From NCBI RefSeq assembly GCF_008079445.1, contig NZ_VRYH01000006.1, forward strand, positions 234,491-298,490: 64,000 nucleotides of DNA, in the 5' to 3' direction. Position numbers and translations under genes: made by a program. The notes beneath the pieces are model-generated. The model was not told where the DNA came from. It searched no databases and saw only the letters and a list, made by a program, of their open reading frames with translations. Below are positions 19,442 through 28,470 of the stretch, piece by piece; the first letter of the stretch is position 1, and each line of letters starts with the position of its first letter. The DNA comes from Aidingimonas lacisalsi. Lineage in GTDB: Bacteria > Pseudomonadota > Gammaproteobacteria > Pseudomonadales > Halomonadaceae.

Positions 19442-20347
19442 TCAGGCCCAGCGGGGGTCGGCCGTGAAGGCGACCGTGAACCAGCGCCGCTCCGGCGGGA
19501 TACTCAATCCGCCTGCGATCTCGGCTCGAATCGTGTCGAGCAGCGCCATGCCTTCGCCGGCCGCGAAATCGGGCGCGGTGACGATATGGATTTCGATGAA
19601 ATGACCGCGCCCGGTCTTGGCGACATGGCTATGATAATCGAGCAGCCCGTCGCGCTGCATGACGGAGCCCATGGCCTCGTGGACTTCCCGGTCGATGTGA
19701 TCGGGGGCAATCAGGAACACTTCCCGCATGGCGCGTCGAACGATACCGAGGGGAACGGGCAGGAAACATAGCGTCAGCAGCGCCAACAGCAGCGAATCCA
19801 CATAGGGCGTCCAGTGCGCGAAGGCCGTACCATCCAGCAGCAAAGCGATCACGAAGGCAAGCAACAGGGCGGAAGTGATCAGTGCCGCCATCAGCCACCC
19901 CTGCATATCGATGCGCACGAACTCGGAACCGGCACGTTGGTTGAGGCGTTTCTGGTAGGCGGCCATGGCGAAACAGGTCACGGCCACGACCACGGCATAG
20001 ACGATCGCCACATCGAAGGCCAGTTCCCGGCCACCCTCCATCAATCCCTGCACGGCATTGAGAAAGGCGTAGAAACACAGCAAGGTCAGAATCGCCCCGT
20101 TGAGTGCCGCGACCATCGGCTCGAAATGCCAGTAGCCATGCTGGAAGCGTTGGCTGGTCTCGCGTACGACCAGGCGCGACACCAGCAAGGCCAAGCCCGA
20201 CATGGCGGCATCGATCGAGGAGAATACGCCGTCGAACAGGATCGACTGCGATCCTGACATCAGACCGAAGACGACACCCAGGCTGGCAACGGCCAGCGTC
20301 ATGAAGATCGACAGGGTCAAGGCGTGCTGTTCGAGCCGTGCTTGCAT
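19442..20347 (-). CDS. Cation diffusion facilitator (CDF) family transporter
   Basis: 301 aa with about six TM segments. The second TM has FDGVFSSIDAAMSGLALLVS, where D residues replace the usual HxxxD Zn site, and a cytoplasmic C-terminal domain follows (about 205-301, HIDREVHEAMG and FIEIHIVTAPD). The family exports divalent metals (Zn, Fe, Co, Mn, Cd) by proton antiport; the metal here is uncertain because the site is D-rich rather than H-containing. It is divergent from the SDR gene with about 120 bp between the starts. Confidence 0.8.
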   Translation of the reverse strand: MQARLEQHALTLSIFMTLAVASLGVVFGLMSGSQSILFDGVFSSIDAAMSGLALLVSRLVVRETSQRFQHGYWHFEPMVAALNGAILTLLCFYAFLNAVQGLMEGGRELAFDVAIVYAVVVAVTCFAMAAYQKRLNQRAGSEFVRIDMQGWLMAALITSALLLAFVIALLLDGTAFAHWTPYVDSLLLALLTLCFLPVPLGIVRRAMREVFLIAPDHIDREVHEAMGSVMQRDGLLDYHSHVAKTGRGHFIEIHIVTAPDFAAGEGMALLDTIRAEIAGGLSIPPERRWFTVAFTADPRWA

Positions 20348-20470
20348 GAGAAAACCGGAGAGTTGCCGAAACCGCTAATATTATGGCAGTTCAGGCAGGT
20401 AAACCAGTGGCAAGGGACAGGCCAGTGGTGCCAAGATCGGCACATTGCAGTGATATTGGAGAGCGATCTC

Positions 20471-21217
20471 ATGAATCAGGTCATGATCATTACTGGCGGC
20501 AGTCGGGGCATCGGCGCCGCGACGGCAAGGCTGGCGGCCTCACGAGGATACGCGGTATGCGTCAACTATCGGGTTCACAGCCGTGCGGCCGACGCTGTCG
20601 TCGAGGATATCGTGTCGGCCGGTGGCGTAGCGGTGGCGGTAGCCGGTGATGTCAGTGTCGAGGCGGATGTCATGCACCTGTTCGATACCACCGAACGGCA
20701 GTTGGGGCCGATCACTGCGCTGGTCAACAATGCCGGCATTCTCGAACGACAGGGCCGGGTCGAATCGTTCGATGCCGAACGGCTCGCCCGTGTCCTGGGT
20801 GTCAATGTGACCGGCAGCTTCCTCTGTGCCCGCGAAGCGGTGCGGCGCATGTCGACGCAACGAGGTGGTACGGGTGGGGCCATCGTCAATGTCTCCTCGA
20901 TGGCCGCGCGTCTCGGTGCACCGAACGAATATGTCGATTATGCTGCCGCCAAGGGCGCCATCGATGCGTTCACGATCGGCCTTGCCAAGGAAGTTGCCGG
21001 CGAGGGCATTCGGGTCAATGCCGTGCGCCCGGGCATCATCGACACCGATATTCACGCCAGCGGCGGCGAGCCAGGGCGAATCGAACGCCTGAAGGACTCC
21101 GTACCGATGAAGCGTGGCGGCCAGCCGGAAGAAGTTGCCAAGGCGATCCTGTGGTTGCTCTCGGACGACGCCTCGTACTCGACGGGAACGTTCATCGATA
21201 TTTCGGGAGGTCGGTAA
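20471..21217 (+). CDS. SDR-family NAD(P)-dependent oxidoreductase
   Basis: 248 aa classical short-chain dehydrogenase. The cofactor motif ITGGSRGIGAATARL is at residues 6-20, NNAGI near 85, and the catalytic S, Y and K are in VNVSSMAARLG and YVDYAAAKGAIDA. The C-terminal half (VNAVRPGIIDT, SYSTGTFIDISGGR) is complete. It resembles the sugar or polyol dehydrogenase (YgfF-like) group, but the substrate is not predictable. The start at 20471 is favoured by length; the ORF runs 49 codons further upstream. The next gene begins 1 nt after its stop, indicating an operon. Confidence 0.85.
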   Translation: MNQVMIITGGSRGIGAATARLAASRGYAVCVNYRVHSRAADAVVEDIVSAGGVAVAVAGDVSVEADVMHLFDTTERQLGPITALVNNAGILERQGRVESFDAERLARVLGVNVTGSFLCAREAVRRMSTQRGGTGGAIVNVSSMAARLGAPNEYVDYAAAKGAIDAFTIGLAKEVAGEGIRVNAVRPGIIDTDIHASGGEPGRIERLKDSVPMKRGGQPEEVAKAILWLLSDDASYSTGTFIDISGGR

Positions 21218-21218
21218 C

Positions 21219-21947
21219 ATGTCGCCACAATCCTGCCTGGGCATCCTGTTGCCCGAGGATGGCCCGACGGACTACGAATGGTACACCTTGAACGCTAGCG
21301 CCGAGGCCGATGAGTTACCCACCATCGAGGTCGGTCAGATTCCCAGTGATGGTCTTCATGCGCCAGGGGCCCTGCTGGCACTCGGCGCCACTGAACGATT
21401 GACGCCGGTGGGCGAAAGGCTGGTCAATCGGCATGGCGTGGATGCCGTCGTCTGGGCCTGTACCAGCGCCAGTTTCATCGGCGGACTCGACTGGGCACGG
21501 GCTCAGTCCGTACAACTCGAAAGCGTACTCGGTGTGCCCGTGATCAGCACCGCCTTGGCCTTCCACGAAGCGTTGGCCGCACTGGGGTGCCGAGAAGTGG
21601 ATCTGCTCAGCCCTTATCCGGATGAGGTAACCCGACAATTGATGCGTTTCCTCGAGGAAGGCGGTGTGGCGGTTGAGCATGTGGAAGCGCTCGACTGCAC
21701 CTATGCCGCCGATTCTCACCAGGCCGATATCGTCGGTGCGGTCAGTGATTTCGCCCGCCAGTATCCCGAGACGACACGGCCACTGCTGGTACCGGACACG
21801 GCGGTCAACACCCTGCTGCGATTGGATACCTTGAACGAGTGCGCCGGCCGACAGGTTCTTACCGCCAACCAGGTCACGCTCTGGGCCGGACTGAAACGCA
21901 TGAACTGGCCGACGATCCCGGAACGCTTCTGTCGCGCCTTGCGATAG
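21219..21947 (+). CDS. Asp/Glu racemase superfamily protein (maleate isomerase/arylmalonate decarboxylase-like)
   Basis: 242 aa. The fold signature is the first half-site VVWACTSASFIGG, with Cys81 at the nucleophile position, and the C-terminal TANQVTLWAGLKR. In maleate isomerase a second Cys sits in an SCT-type motif; here the equivalent place appears to read VPDTAVNT, with Asp193 instead. It therefore cannot be assigned to maleate isomerase or to arylmalonate decarboxylase (which keeps the other Cys). It is cotranscribed with the SDR, and the pair may act on one substrate. The start at 21219 is 1 nt after the SDR stop. Confidence 0.7.
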   Translation: MSPQSCLGILLPEDGPTDYEWYTLNASAEADELPTIEVGQIPSDGLHAPGALLALGATERLTPVGERLVNRHGVDAVVWACTSASFIGGLDWARAQSVQLESVLGVPVISTALAFHEALAALGCREVDLLSPYPDEVTRQLMRFLEEGGVAVEHVEALDCTYAADSHQADIVGAVSDFARQYPETTRPLLVPDTAVNTLLRLDTLNECAGRQVLTANQVTLWAGLKRMNWPTIPERFCRALR

Positions 21948-21960
21948 GGAGTGCCATGCC

Positions 21961-22242
21961 ATGCACCTCACCGTCCTGACCCTGACGATTTCCATGCCAG
22001 GCTGTCGCTCGCTCAAGGAGAAACGGCAGCGCATGGGCGGGTTGCACGAACGTTTCGGACGCAACCCGGCCGTGGCCGTGTGCGAAAGCGGCGGCCATGA
22101 CCGGCTGGATCTTAGCGAGTGGACCTTCGTGGTGACGGGCAACGAGCGTCGCAACGTCGAGGCGATCGTCAGCGAGATCGAAGACAAGATCCAGCGTACC
22201 GTGGATGGGCGTCTTATCGAGGCGACACGCGAGACATTGTGA
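21961..22242 (+). CDS. DUF503 family protein
   Basis: 93 aa. Typical DUF503 sequence: MHLTVLTLTISMPGCRSLKEKRQ at the start (abridged by family), the central VAVCESGGHDRLDLSEWTFVV and a C-terminal helix. DUF503 proteins are small ferredoxin-like folds, sometimes found beside ribosome-associated genes, but no biochemical role is established. It lies 13 nt after the racemase-like gene and is probably cotranscribed with it. Confidence 0.75.
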   Translation: MHLTVLTLTISMPGCRSLKEKRQRMGGLHERFGRNPAVAVCESGGHDRLDLSEWTFVVTGNERRNVEAIVSEIEDKIQRTVDGRLIEATRETL

Positions 22243-22489
22243 ATCGGGGGGGCGAATGACCCGACACGCTGCCATGCCGTGCTCTGCATAATGGACGAGA
22301 CGCCAGGGCGCGGCGGATACGCTTTTGCCCAGGACTTGCTTGGAAATTTGTAGATAGCGATCCAGTCGGGCCGAGATGGAATAGGACTGGCGATCATCAG
22401 GCTGCTCGGTCACACCCCAGGGGATAGTGCTGGCCACCAACAAACCGGAAAGACCAATCTGGCAGCCTGATGAATAAGCCGGATTTGGT

Positions 22490-23152
22490 TTACTGCGGAA
22501 GGCTATTAATTACCTCGTCAATCGGTCGTAGATGCTCAGTAAGAACACTCTCTACGGCTGCCATATCTCTTTGGAAGAGCGCATCTACAATGTTTTGGTG
22601 TTGGCTTATGATGATACCAATCCTTTCGGGCTTGAGCGATACAGCGGTAAATGCTACTCGCATTTTTCTGTCTTGTATTGATTTATAAATATCTACAAGA
22701 ACAGGATTGTCTATCGCTTCCACCATAGACAGGTGGAAACGATCGTCATTTATTATATGTTTATAAATATCAAAGTCGTGTGAATACAAGGAACTCATCC
22801 TTTCATGACTCTCAATCATATCGTCAGGAATCTCTATTGATTCCTCGCATATCTTACGCGCAGCATAGGTTTCTATGAGTCTCCTGGTTTCATATATATT
22901 GGCTACTTCTTGCCCTGTTATCTGTCTAACACGAGCACCTTTACGTGGTATAAGATCTATGAATCTTTCCGCTTCGAGCTTTAAGAATGCCTCCCTTACA
23001 GGAGTTCTTGAAACGCCAAGCATAGCGGAGACAGCTTCCTCCTCTATAAATTCACCTCCTTCCATATCACCTATAATTATCTTGTCCCGTATAAACGAGT
23101 AAACTTGTTGTTTAACAGGTCTCTTAGTTGATTTTGAAGTTGAAATATTCAT
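22490..23152 (-). CDS. GntR-family (FCD) transcriptional regulator
   Basis: 220 aa. The N-terminal winged helix has KQQVYSFIRDKIIIGDMEGG and LGVSRTPVREAFLKLEAERF. The C-terminal all-helical FCD domain (about 85-220) carries the expected metal or ligand residues D and H (DDRFHLSMVE, ISQHQNIVDAL, LTEHLRPID). It most likely represses the TRAP/hydrolase/aldolase operon of which it is the last gene, sensing the transported compound. GGAGA lies 6 nt before the ATG. Its codon use is A+T-rich like the rest of this block and unlike the flanking chromosome. Confidence 0.85.
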   Translation of the reverse strand: MNISTSKSTKRPVKQQVYSFIRDKIIIGDMEGGEFIEEEAVSAMLGVSRTPVREAFLKLEAERFIDLIPRKGARVRQITGQEVANIYETRRLIETYAARKICEESIEIPDDMIESHERMSSLYSHDFDIYKHIINDDRFHLSMVEAIDNPVLVDIYKSIQDRKMRVAFTAVSLKPERIGIIISQHQNIVDALFQRDMAAVESVLTEHLRPIDEVINSLPQ

Positions 23153-23232
23153 TCTTTGTCTCCATATCTAAAAATTGTTTGGCATTACTTTCACAGCATG
23201 TATGCATATATTCGGATGGTATGAACATAGGG

Positions 23233-24579
23233 TTATTTCACCCCCGATATGTTAGGAAGATACGTAACTATGCTGGGTATGGCAATTAATACTGCAACCA
23301 CGACAAAGTCTGCGACAATAAAAGGTATAATCCCTCTGAAGGCGGTGCTGATACTTGCCTCCTTGACTGTTCCCGAATAAACGAAGGCATTCATTCCTAC
23401 AGGGGGGGTGATCAGTGCCATTTCAGCTACTTTAACAACAACAACCGCTAACCAGATCCCATCAAATCCATACCCTGTGAGGATCTGATGGAGCACCGGG
23501 GCCGCAATTAGTATCATGGATACTCCATCTAAGAACATCCCCAGGGGCAAGAGAATAAGGAGACAAAGGACTAAAACCAAGTATGGATTAATTTCCAAAG
23601 ACGTAACCATACTAACTAGATAGGTTGTTGTTCCGGATAGGGAAAGGAAATAGGTGAATACGCCTGCTCCCGCTATTAGCAGAAAAGTCATTGATGTGAG
23701 CCCAACAGCTTCATCGAGCGACCTCCTAAGATCTGATAAAAGCATGCCAGCCTTGGACCTTAGTATGAAGATAATTAATGCAGTGATTGCACCGAAAGAA
23801 GCTGCTTCAGTCGGCGTTGCGATGCCAAGATAGATAGATCCAATGGAAACCATAAAGATGATGCATAGATAAAAACCTCCAGCAACGTCGAGCTCTTGAT
23901 GAGGTGGATTTACTACTCCTGCGGGTTCGTTACCTGTTTTATCATTAGCTTCGGTTTCATTTCCCTTAGAAAAATAGACTAAGGCTACAACTGTTATGAC
24001 ATAAGCAATAATAGTTAGTATGCCTGGGCCAATACCCGCTAAGAGAAGTTTCCCAATAGACTCGTCCGTAACAACCCCGTATAGGACAAGAACGATTGAA
24101 GGCGGGATTAGCACGCCAAGCGTTCCACCAGCACATACAACACCAGCAGCAAGTCGAAGGCTGAGGCCAGCATTTAGAATTGCAGTCGTAGAAACTTTTG
24201 CCAAAGTAGCTACTGTGGCAATGCTCGATCCAGTTACCGCTGCGAAAAGTCCGGACCCTGCTAGGGATGAAAGAGCCGGGCCACCAGGTAATTTACGAAG
24301 TACCCTCGACGAAATATCGAACCCAGCTTGTGCTAGCCCCGACCTAACGGCAAGTATGCCCATGAGTATAAACAAAGGTATAATAATGAGAGAATAGCTA
24401 TATGATGCAGAAAATGGAGAATTTGTAATGGTAGAAATAGCAGCACCCTGAGATCTGATTAATGCTATACCTATAAAGCCGGAGAGCATCAACGATAAGC
24501 CCACATGGAGTCTGATTGACAGCAGTCCTAAGAAAGTGAAAATAACCACAAATAAAGCTATACTGTCTTCTAATGGCAT
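23233..24579 (-). CDS. TRAP transporter large permease (DctM-like)
   Basis: About 448 aa, 12 or more TM segments. Family signatures are LIIIPLFILMGILAVRSG, TGSSIATVATLAKVS, GGTLGVLIPPSIVLVLYG and the C-terminal ITPPVGMNAFVYSG. DctM carries out Na+-driven uptake of a solute delivered by the binding protein. I chose the ATG at 24579 (MPLEDS), which has GGAG 9 nt upstream; the ATG at 24594 adds five residues with a poor RBS. The two other TRAP components are upstream in the same operon. Confidence 0.9.
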   Translation of the reverse strand: MPLEDSIALFVVIFTFLGLLSIRLHVGLSLMLSGFIGIALIRSQGAAISTITNSPFSASYSYSLIIIPLFILMGILAVRSGLAQAGFDISSRVLRKLPGGPALSSLAGSGLFAAVTGSSIATVATLAKVSTTAILNAGLSLRLAAGVVCAGGTLGVLIPPSIVLVLYGVVTDESIGKLLLAGIGPGILTIIAYVITVVALVYFSKGNETEANDKTGNEPAGVVNPPHQELDVAGGFYLCIIFMVSIGSIYLGIATPTEAASFGAITALIIFILRSKAGMLLSDLRRSLDEAVGLTSMTFLLIAGAGVFTYFLSLSGTTTYLVSMVTSLEINPYLVLVLCLLILLPLGMFLDGVSMILIAAPVLHQILTGYGFDGIWLAVVVVKVAEMALITPPVGMNAFVYSGTVKEASISTAFRGIIPFIVADFVVVAVLIAIPSIVTYLPNISGVK

Positions 24580-24657
24580 ACTAGAATACTCCATTTTCTT
24601 TTTAATAATTAAGTCTTGGTCATTTAACGTATGTGACTGCTCGCTATTATGATTTTT

Positions 24658-25161
24658 TCATTCCTTGACTTTCTGTAATCGTAAGAAGTTAAACTCGTTG
24701 TAGGACTTGAACGCAGCCACAAAGAAGTAAAGCGAAAAGGAGGTCAGCAAAGTAAGTTTAGCAGGCCAAATACTGATCTTGAGAATGCCATTAGTAGTCT
24801 CGCTTCTCGCAATAGATGCAGTGAGTGAGTGAACCAGCCCCCATACTAGAGTGGCACCAATACCCAATATTAAGAGTAATCTTATCACACATAGGACTTG
24901 CCTAATAGACGGGCGGAGCGTTGACTCCAATAGATTGACGGAGACATGTCGACCGTCTATCTCAGCAGATGCTAGTCCGAGAAAGGCGATTGCAACAAGG
25001 ACGAGTGTGGATATCTCCATCGTTCCCAAAATGGACTTTCCGAAAACGCTTCTCTGAATAACATCAGCAACAGTCAAGCCAGCAACAAACAGTATAAGCA
25101 CACCTGAAGCAATGCTAAGTGATGAAGATATTAAGTATACCGGTCTAGGTAGGGGGCTCAC
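24658..25161 (-). CDS. TRAP transporter small permease (DctQ-like)
   Basis: 167 aa with four hydrophobic segments. The family pattern is visible in VADVIQRSVFGKSILGTMEIS and VLVAIAFLGLASAEIDGRHVSVNLLE (both abridged). It joins DctM and stabilises the transporter. The frame opens at a GTG at 25170; the GTG at 25161 is preferred because AGGTGG lies 5 nt before it. It begins about 13 nt after the binding-protein stop. A gap of about 80 bp separates it from dctM. Confidence 0.85.
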   Translation of the reverse strand: MSPLPRPVYLISSSLSIASGVLILFVAGLTVADVIQRSVFGKSILGTMEISTLVLVAIAFLGLASAEIDGRHVSVNLLESTLRPSIRQVLCVIRLLLILGIGATLVWGLVHSLTASIARSETTNGILKISIWPAKLTLLTSFSLYFFVAAFKSYNEFNFLRLQKVKE

Positions 25162-25174
25162 GATTACCACCTAT

Positions 25175-26272
25175 TTAGCTATTCATACATTGGTTGAAAG
25201 GATCTTCGTAGCTAGAACTTTCCTCTTCCTCTTTAATAAAACTTCTATAATTTCTTAATACTGATTCAGCATTATAACCTTTATCTTCGTTCTCATTAAC
25301 CCACCAGGACGCAAGGTCAGTTCTTTTCTGCCAATCAGAAGCTTCTGCCTGTGGAAAAGATGAAAGTTGTGTGTCATTTTCTTTCAATTCACTGCATGCT
25401 ACTTGGGCAGCACTGTCTAACTCTTCTAGGCCTATGGATATTGCCTTAACAGAGGCTTCCTCAATTGCTTCCTGGTACCCGGGAGGCATTGATTCAAAGA
25501 GTTCTTTATTAACTACGACTATAGAACTTGCGTAGACCCCGATTCCTGGATTGATAAGGTAGGGCGTAATGCTGCTTACCCCGAATGTTGATAAATTTGC
25601 AACCGAAAGAGCTGAGTAGCCATCTATAATCCCACGCTCCATGGATTCATAAATATCATTTGCAGTCATTGCTGTAGGGTTAGCTCCAACTGTCAGGAGT
25701 GCCTCTGAAGTCAGACCATTAGAGCGAATTGAGCGCCCATCTAGTTCATCGGGGCTTTTAGCTGGTTCATTAAGCCCCATAACCAATGAACCTAGAGGAA
25801 GAGGGTAAAGAAGTTTCACGCCTTCGCTATCAAAGTTCTCCCTAAAGGCTCCCTTGTTCTCATAAAGGCGCTTAATGGCTCTCATCTGGGCTTCCGGATT
25901 CTGTGTCTCGAATGGAAGCTCGACAACCGTAAACATAGGAAGGTCTGATGCGGCATAAAGTGAACCAACCTGGGCTAGATCAGCACGTCCGTCCACAGTC
26001 GCTTCTAGGGCTTCATTTGCGCCGACTAGGCTTTGGCTATAGTGGAACTCCACCTTAACACCTCCATCAGTGAGTTCTTCCACTTCTTGAGCCCACCGTT
26101 GTACCGTCTTAGACTGATCGGACGTTGAGTTAGAATAAGTGGTGTATTGGAGAGTGTAATTATCTTCCCCATCGCTACTACATGCAGCGATCATTCCCGC
26201 TGATGTAAGTAAGGTGACGATGGCAGCTTGCCTCTTCATACTTTTGGAGTTCCTATAATTGTGCTTTATCAT
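25175..26272 (-). CDS. TRAP transporter substrate-binding lipoprotein (DctP-like)
   Basis: 365 aa. The signal peptide ends at a lipobox (GMIAACSS), so the protein is anchored outside the inner membrane. The DctP fold is shown by EVEELTDGGVKVEFHYSQSL, ADLAQVGSLYAA and DELDGRSIRSNG. The last is the usual place of the Arg that binds the substrate carboxylate. It should bind an organic acid. The ATG at 26272 has AGGTGG very close; an ATG 11 codons later (26239, MKRQAAIV) gives a more typical 20-residue signal and is an equally good start. Confidence 0.85.
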   Translation of the reverse strand: MIKHNYRNSKSMKRQAAIVTLLTSAGMIAACSSDGEDNYTLQYTTYSNSTSDQSKTVQRWAQEVEELTDGGVKVEFHYSQSLVGANEALEATVDGRADLAQVGSLYAASDLPMFTVVELPFETQNPEAQMRAIKRLYENKGAFRENFDSEGVKLLYPLPLGSLVMGLNEPAKSPDELDGRSIRSNGLTSEALLTVGANPTAMTANDIYESMERGIIDGYSALSVANLSTFGVSSITPYLINPGIGVYASSIVVVNKELFESMPPGYQEAIEEASVKAISIGLEELDSAAQVACSELKENDTQLSSFPQAEASDWQKRTDLASWWVNENEDKGYNAESVLRNYRSFIKEEEESSSYEDPFNQCMNS

Positions 26273-26282
26273 GGGCCACCTA

Positions 26283-27080
26283 TTATGCTTTTGGAATGAC
26301 TTTATAACGACGAAGATTGATTGCTGGATTGACCTTTCTTACATCTTGTATCCGTTGAGACGAAATGCTCGCAACAGCAACGCCTTGTGCCTCCCCAACT
26401 GACGCTAGCGGAATACCCATAGGATCAATAATCGCACTATGTCCTGAACCTGTTGGGGCGCACTGATCCGAGGCAACAACGAAAACTGTGTTTTCAATGG
26501 CCCTCGAACGAATTAGGGTGTTCCAATGGTATTCTTTGAGCGGGCCAGGTATCCACTCAGCCGGAAGAGCAATTATAGTAGCACCTTCATCAACTAGAGC
26601 CCTTGTAGTCTCGGGGAACCGTAAATCGTAGCATGTTTGCATGCCAATACTATGCCCTTCAACATCAAATAGTGCTCCGTTGTTAGGTTCTGCCGCAACA
26701 ACCCTAGCTGATTCTTTATAACCAAAAGCATCATAGAGATGCACTTTTCTATACGTCGAGAGTATTTTTCCGGAATCCATCCCGATTAGCGTATTATGAA
26801 TACGCCCGTTTCCTGCAATCTCATTGATGCCGAAAATGACTGCTACCTTAAGCTCGGCAGAAAGTCGGGAAATTCGCTCTACACAAGGCCCTTCGAGAGT
26901 TTCAGCATTTTCAACAAAGCGATCATCCATTGTTGGCACTGTGTAAATGGCATATTCGGGCAATACAACGAGACGAGCGCCCTTGCTCACAGCCTCACGA
27001 GTGAGAGACTCGATAATTCCAAGATTATGCTCTTTATCTTCATTCGGTGAATACTGTACTATAGCTGCAGTTAAATCCAT
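26283..27080 (-). CDS. Carbon-nitrogen hydrolase (nitrilase superfamily)
   Basis: 265 aa. The catalytic triad is recognisable: Glu in VVLPEYAIY (about 42), Lys in TYRKVHLYD (about 112) and Cys in GMQTCYDLRFPE (about 148). The best match by motif is the omega-amidase or amidohydrolase branch, which removes ammonia from amide substrates. It follows the aldolase gene by 3 nt and precedes the TRAP binding protein, so an imported amide acid that is deamidated and then cleaved is a reasonable inference. The true substrate is not known. Confidence 0.85.
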   Translation of the reverse strand: MDLTAAIVQYSPNEDKEHNLGIIESLTREAVSKGARLVVLPEYAIYTVPTMDDRFVENAETLEGPCVERISRLSAELKVAVIFGINEIAGNGRIHNTLIGMDSGKILSTYRKVHLYDAFGYKESARVVAAEPNNGALFDVEGHSIGMQTCYDLRFPETTRALVDEGATIIALPAEWIPGPLKEYHWNTLIRSRAIENTVFVVASDQCAPTGSGHSAIIDPMGIPLASVGEAQGVAVASISSQRIQDVRKVNPAINLRRYKVIPKA

Positions 27081-27083
27081 GAG

Positions 27084-27821
27084 TTAACTCTCTTTTGAGA
27101 GGGTTTTGAATTTTTCGAAAGCTTGGGTAAATCCAGATAGGAGAGCACCATATTGCATATTCAAGATGGTCACTGATGCTCCTTCTGCAATGGCTACTTT
27201 TTGTTCCGCTTCACTCCATGCCGGAATGATCCATGGCTTATTAGCTTTATTTGCTGCATGAGCAAGATGCCTAATATCCTCCAAGTCTTCATCTGTAACG
27301 CTGTATGCGCCGCGGCCTCTACGTAGACTGAGATCAGACGGGCCAATAAAGATGCCATCCACACAATCCAATGCCAGGATATCTTCTACTGATTCAAATG
27401 CAGAAGCATCCTCGATCATCGGGTAGCAATGGAATAGTGTATCCTGTTCCTTTACCCACTCATCTGTAAATCCTCTATAGTTCGAAGTTCTTCCTCCGGC
27501 AAAGCTGCGATCACCCAAGGGCGGAAACTTTGCGTAACCACAAACTTTTTTTGCATGCTCCGCTGACTCAATATGCGGTACCGCCACAGCATTTGCGCCA
27601 AAATCTAATGCCTGCTGAATTGCTTCCCGTTCGGGACCTAGAACTTTTACGATAACCCGCATCTCCCGCGCCCTAATTGCTGGGATTAGCCAATCGAGTG
27701 AAGAGAGATCGAATAAACCGTGTTCGACGTCAAGCACAACTGTGTCATAACCAATAATCTTGGCAATCTCTACCGCAGCTGTTGAAGGCTCCGAGAGCCA
27801 TACACTTGTAGAAGGGGTCAT
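27084..27821 (-). CDS. HpcH/HpaI aldolase/citrate lyase family protein
   Basis: 245 aa. Motifs of metal-dependent pyruvate aldolases are present: TVVLDVEHGLFD (about 30-41), MIEDASAFE, DGIFIGPSDLSL and the GANAVAVPHIESAEHA stretch. The first His/Asp-containing motif and Glu of the second bind the metal. It is the first gene of the leftward A+T-rich operon; AAGGTGA lies 6 nt before the ATG. It would cleave a hydroxy-oxo acid produced in the pathway. Confidence 0.85.
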   Translation of the reverse strand: MTPSTSVWLSEPSTAAVEIAKIIGYDTVVLDVEHGLFDLSSLDWLIPAIRAREMRVIVKVLGPEREAIQQALDFGANAVAVPHIESAEHAKKVCGYAKFPPLGDRSFAGGRTSNYRGFTDEWVKEQDTLFHCYPMIEDASAFESVEDILALDCVDGIFIGPSDLSLRRGRGAYSVTDEDLEDIRHLAHAANKANKPWIIPAWSEAEQKVAIAEGASVTILNMQYGALLSGFTQAFEKFKTLSKES

Positions 27822-28470
27822 GCACTTTCACCTTTTCTTTTTGCCTGTAACTTTTTTGTGTACTTTGTGTATACATGATGAATACTTTATTATGGTAGCC
27901 TTTCATTCATTAGAGTTTTATTAAACTTTGGTATGATATGGGGCAACGATTGGATTGGGGCTTCCATACCTAGTCATCTTCACTACCGAAGGCTTCGTGA
28001 CGTTCGGTGCCATGGACATGGCAGTGTTAGGTTTTTGTAAGGAAAGTGATTTCTACTCATTTTGCCTATGCTGCAGCAACGTAGGCGAGGTATGGCAGGA
28101 TGCTACGAGCTATCCGAGCAGGGCGGGTCGCTGATTAAAGACCTCGTCTCGTTGCCTCAAGCGATAGACCGGCAAGGCAGGATGATCGCCAGGTCTTTCT
28201 GCTGGACCCTGTGCTTGAGGGTCAAATGGCGCGATCTGACTGTAGCCGAGATGACTTAACCACCAAGATCCTTCGGGTCTGTGACCGACATGAATGGCCG
28301 CTGATTTTCACGCTGTCGCCATGCTAGGAGGCCGATACCCGCCATTGTATCCCCACGATGGACGCGATGTCGGTATCAGAGCCATAAGTCCGTAGAGGAG
28401 GGCGACCCCCTTCACTGATGTTGATAACCTCTCTCAAAATTAATCCGTAATTCTTTCGGAGCCAGGTTGT
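27822..28470. other. Intergenic region without a convincing gene
   Basis: 649 bp between the aldolase operon promoter and the LysR gene. The left part is A+T-rich promoter DNA. The right part (about 28,020-28,460) returns to host-like composition and holds a 65-codon frame on the + strand (28,062-28,259) with no recognisable domain. It probably marks the junction of the A+T-rich insert with older chromosome. Confidence 0.5.
27868..27875. promoter_or_regulatory. Candidate GntR operator TGTATACA
   Basis: A perfect 8-bp palindrome sits 46 bp upstream of the first gene of the A+T-rich operon, inside a T/A-rich promoter-like stretch. FCD-type GntR proteins commonly bind short palindromes of the T-GT-AC-A kind. 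The link to the operon's own GntR protein is inferred. Confidence 0.35.

Noticed and set aside
28062..28259. 65-codon frame as possible transposase piece
   Set aside because: No transposase motif or terminal inverted repeats could be found.
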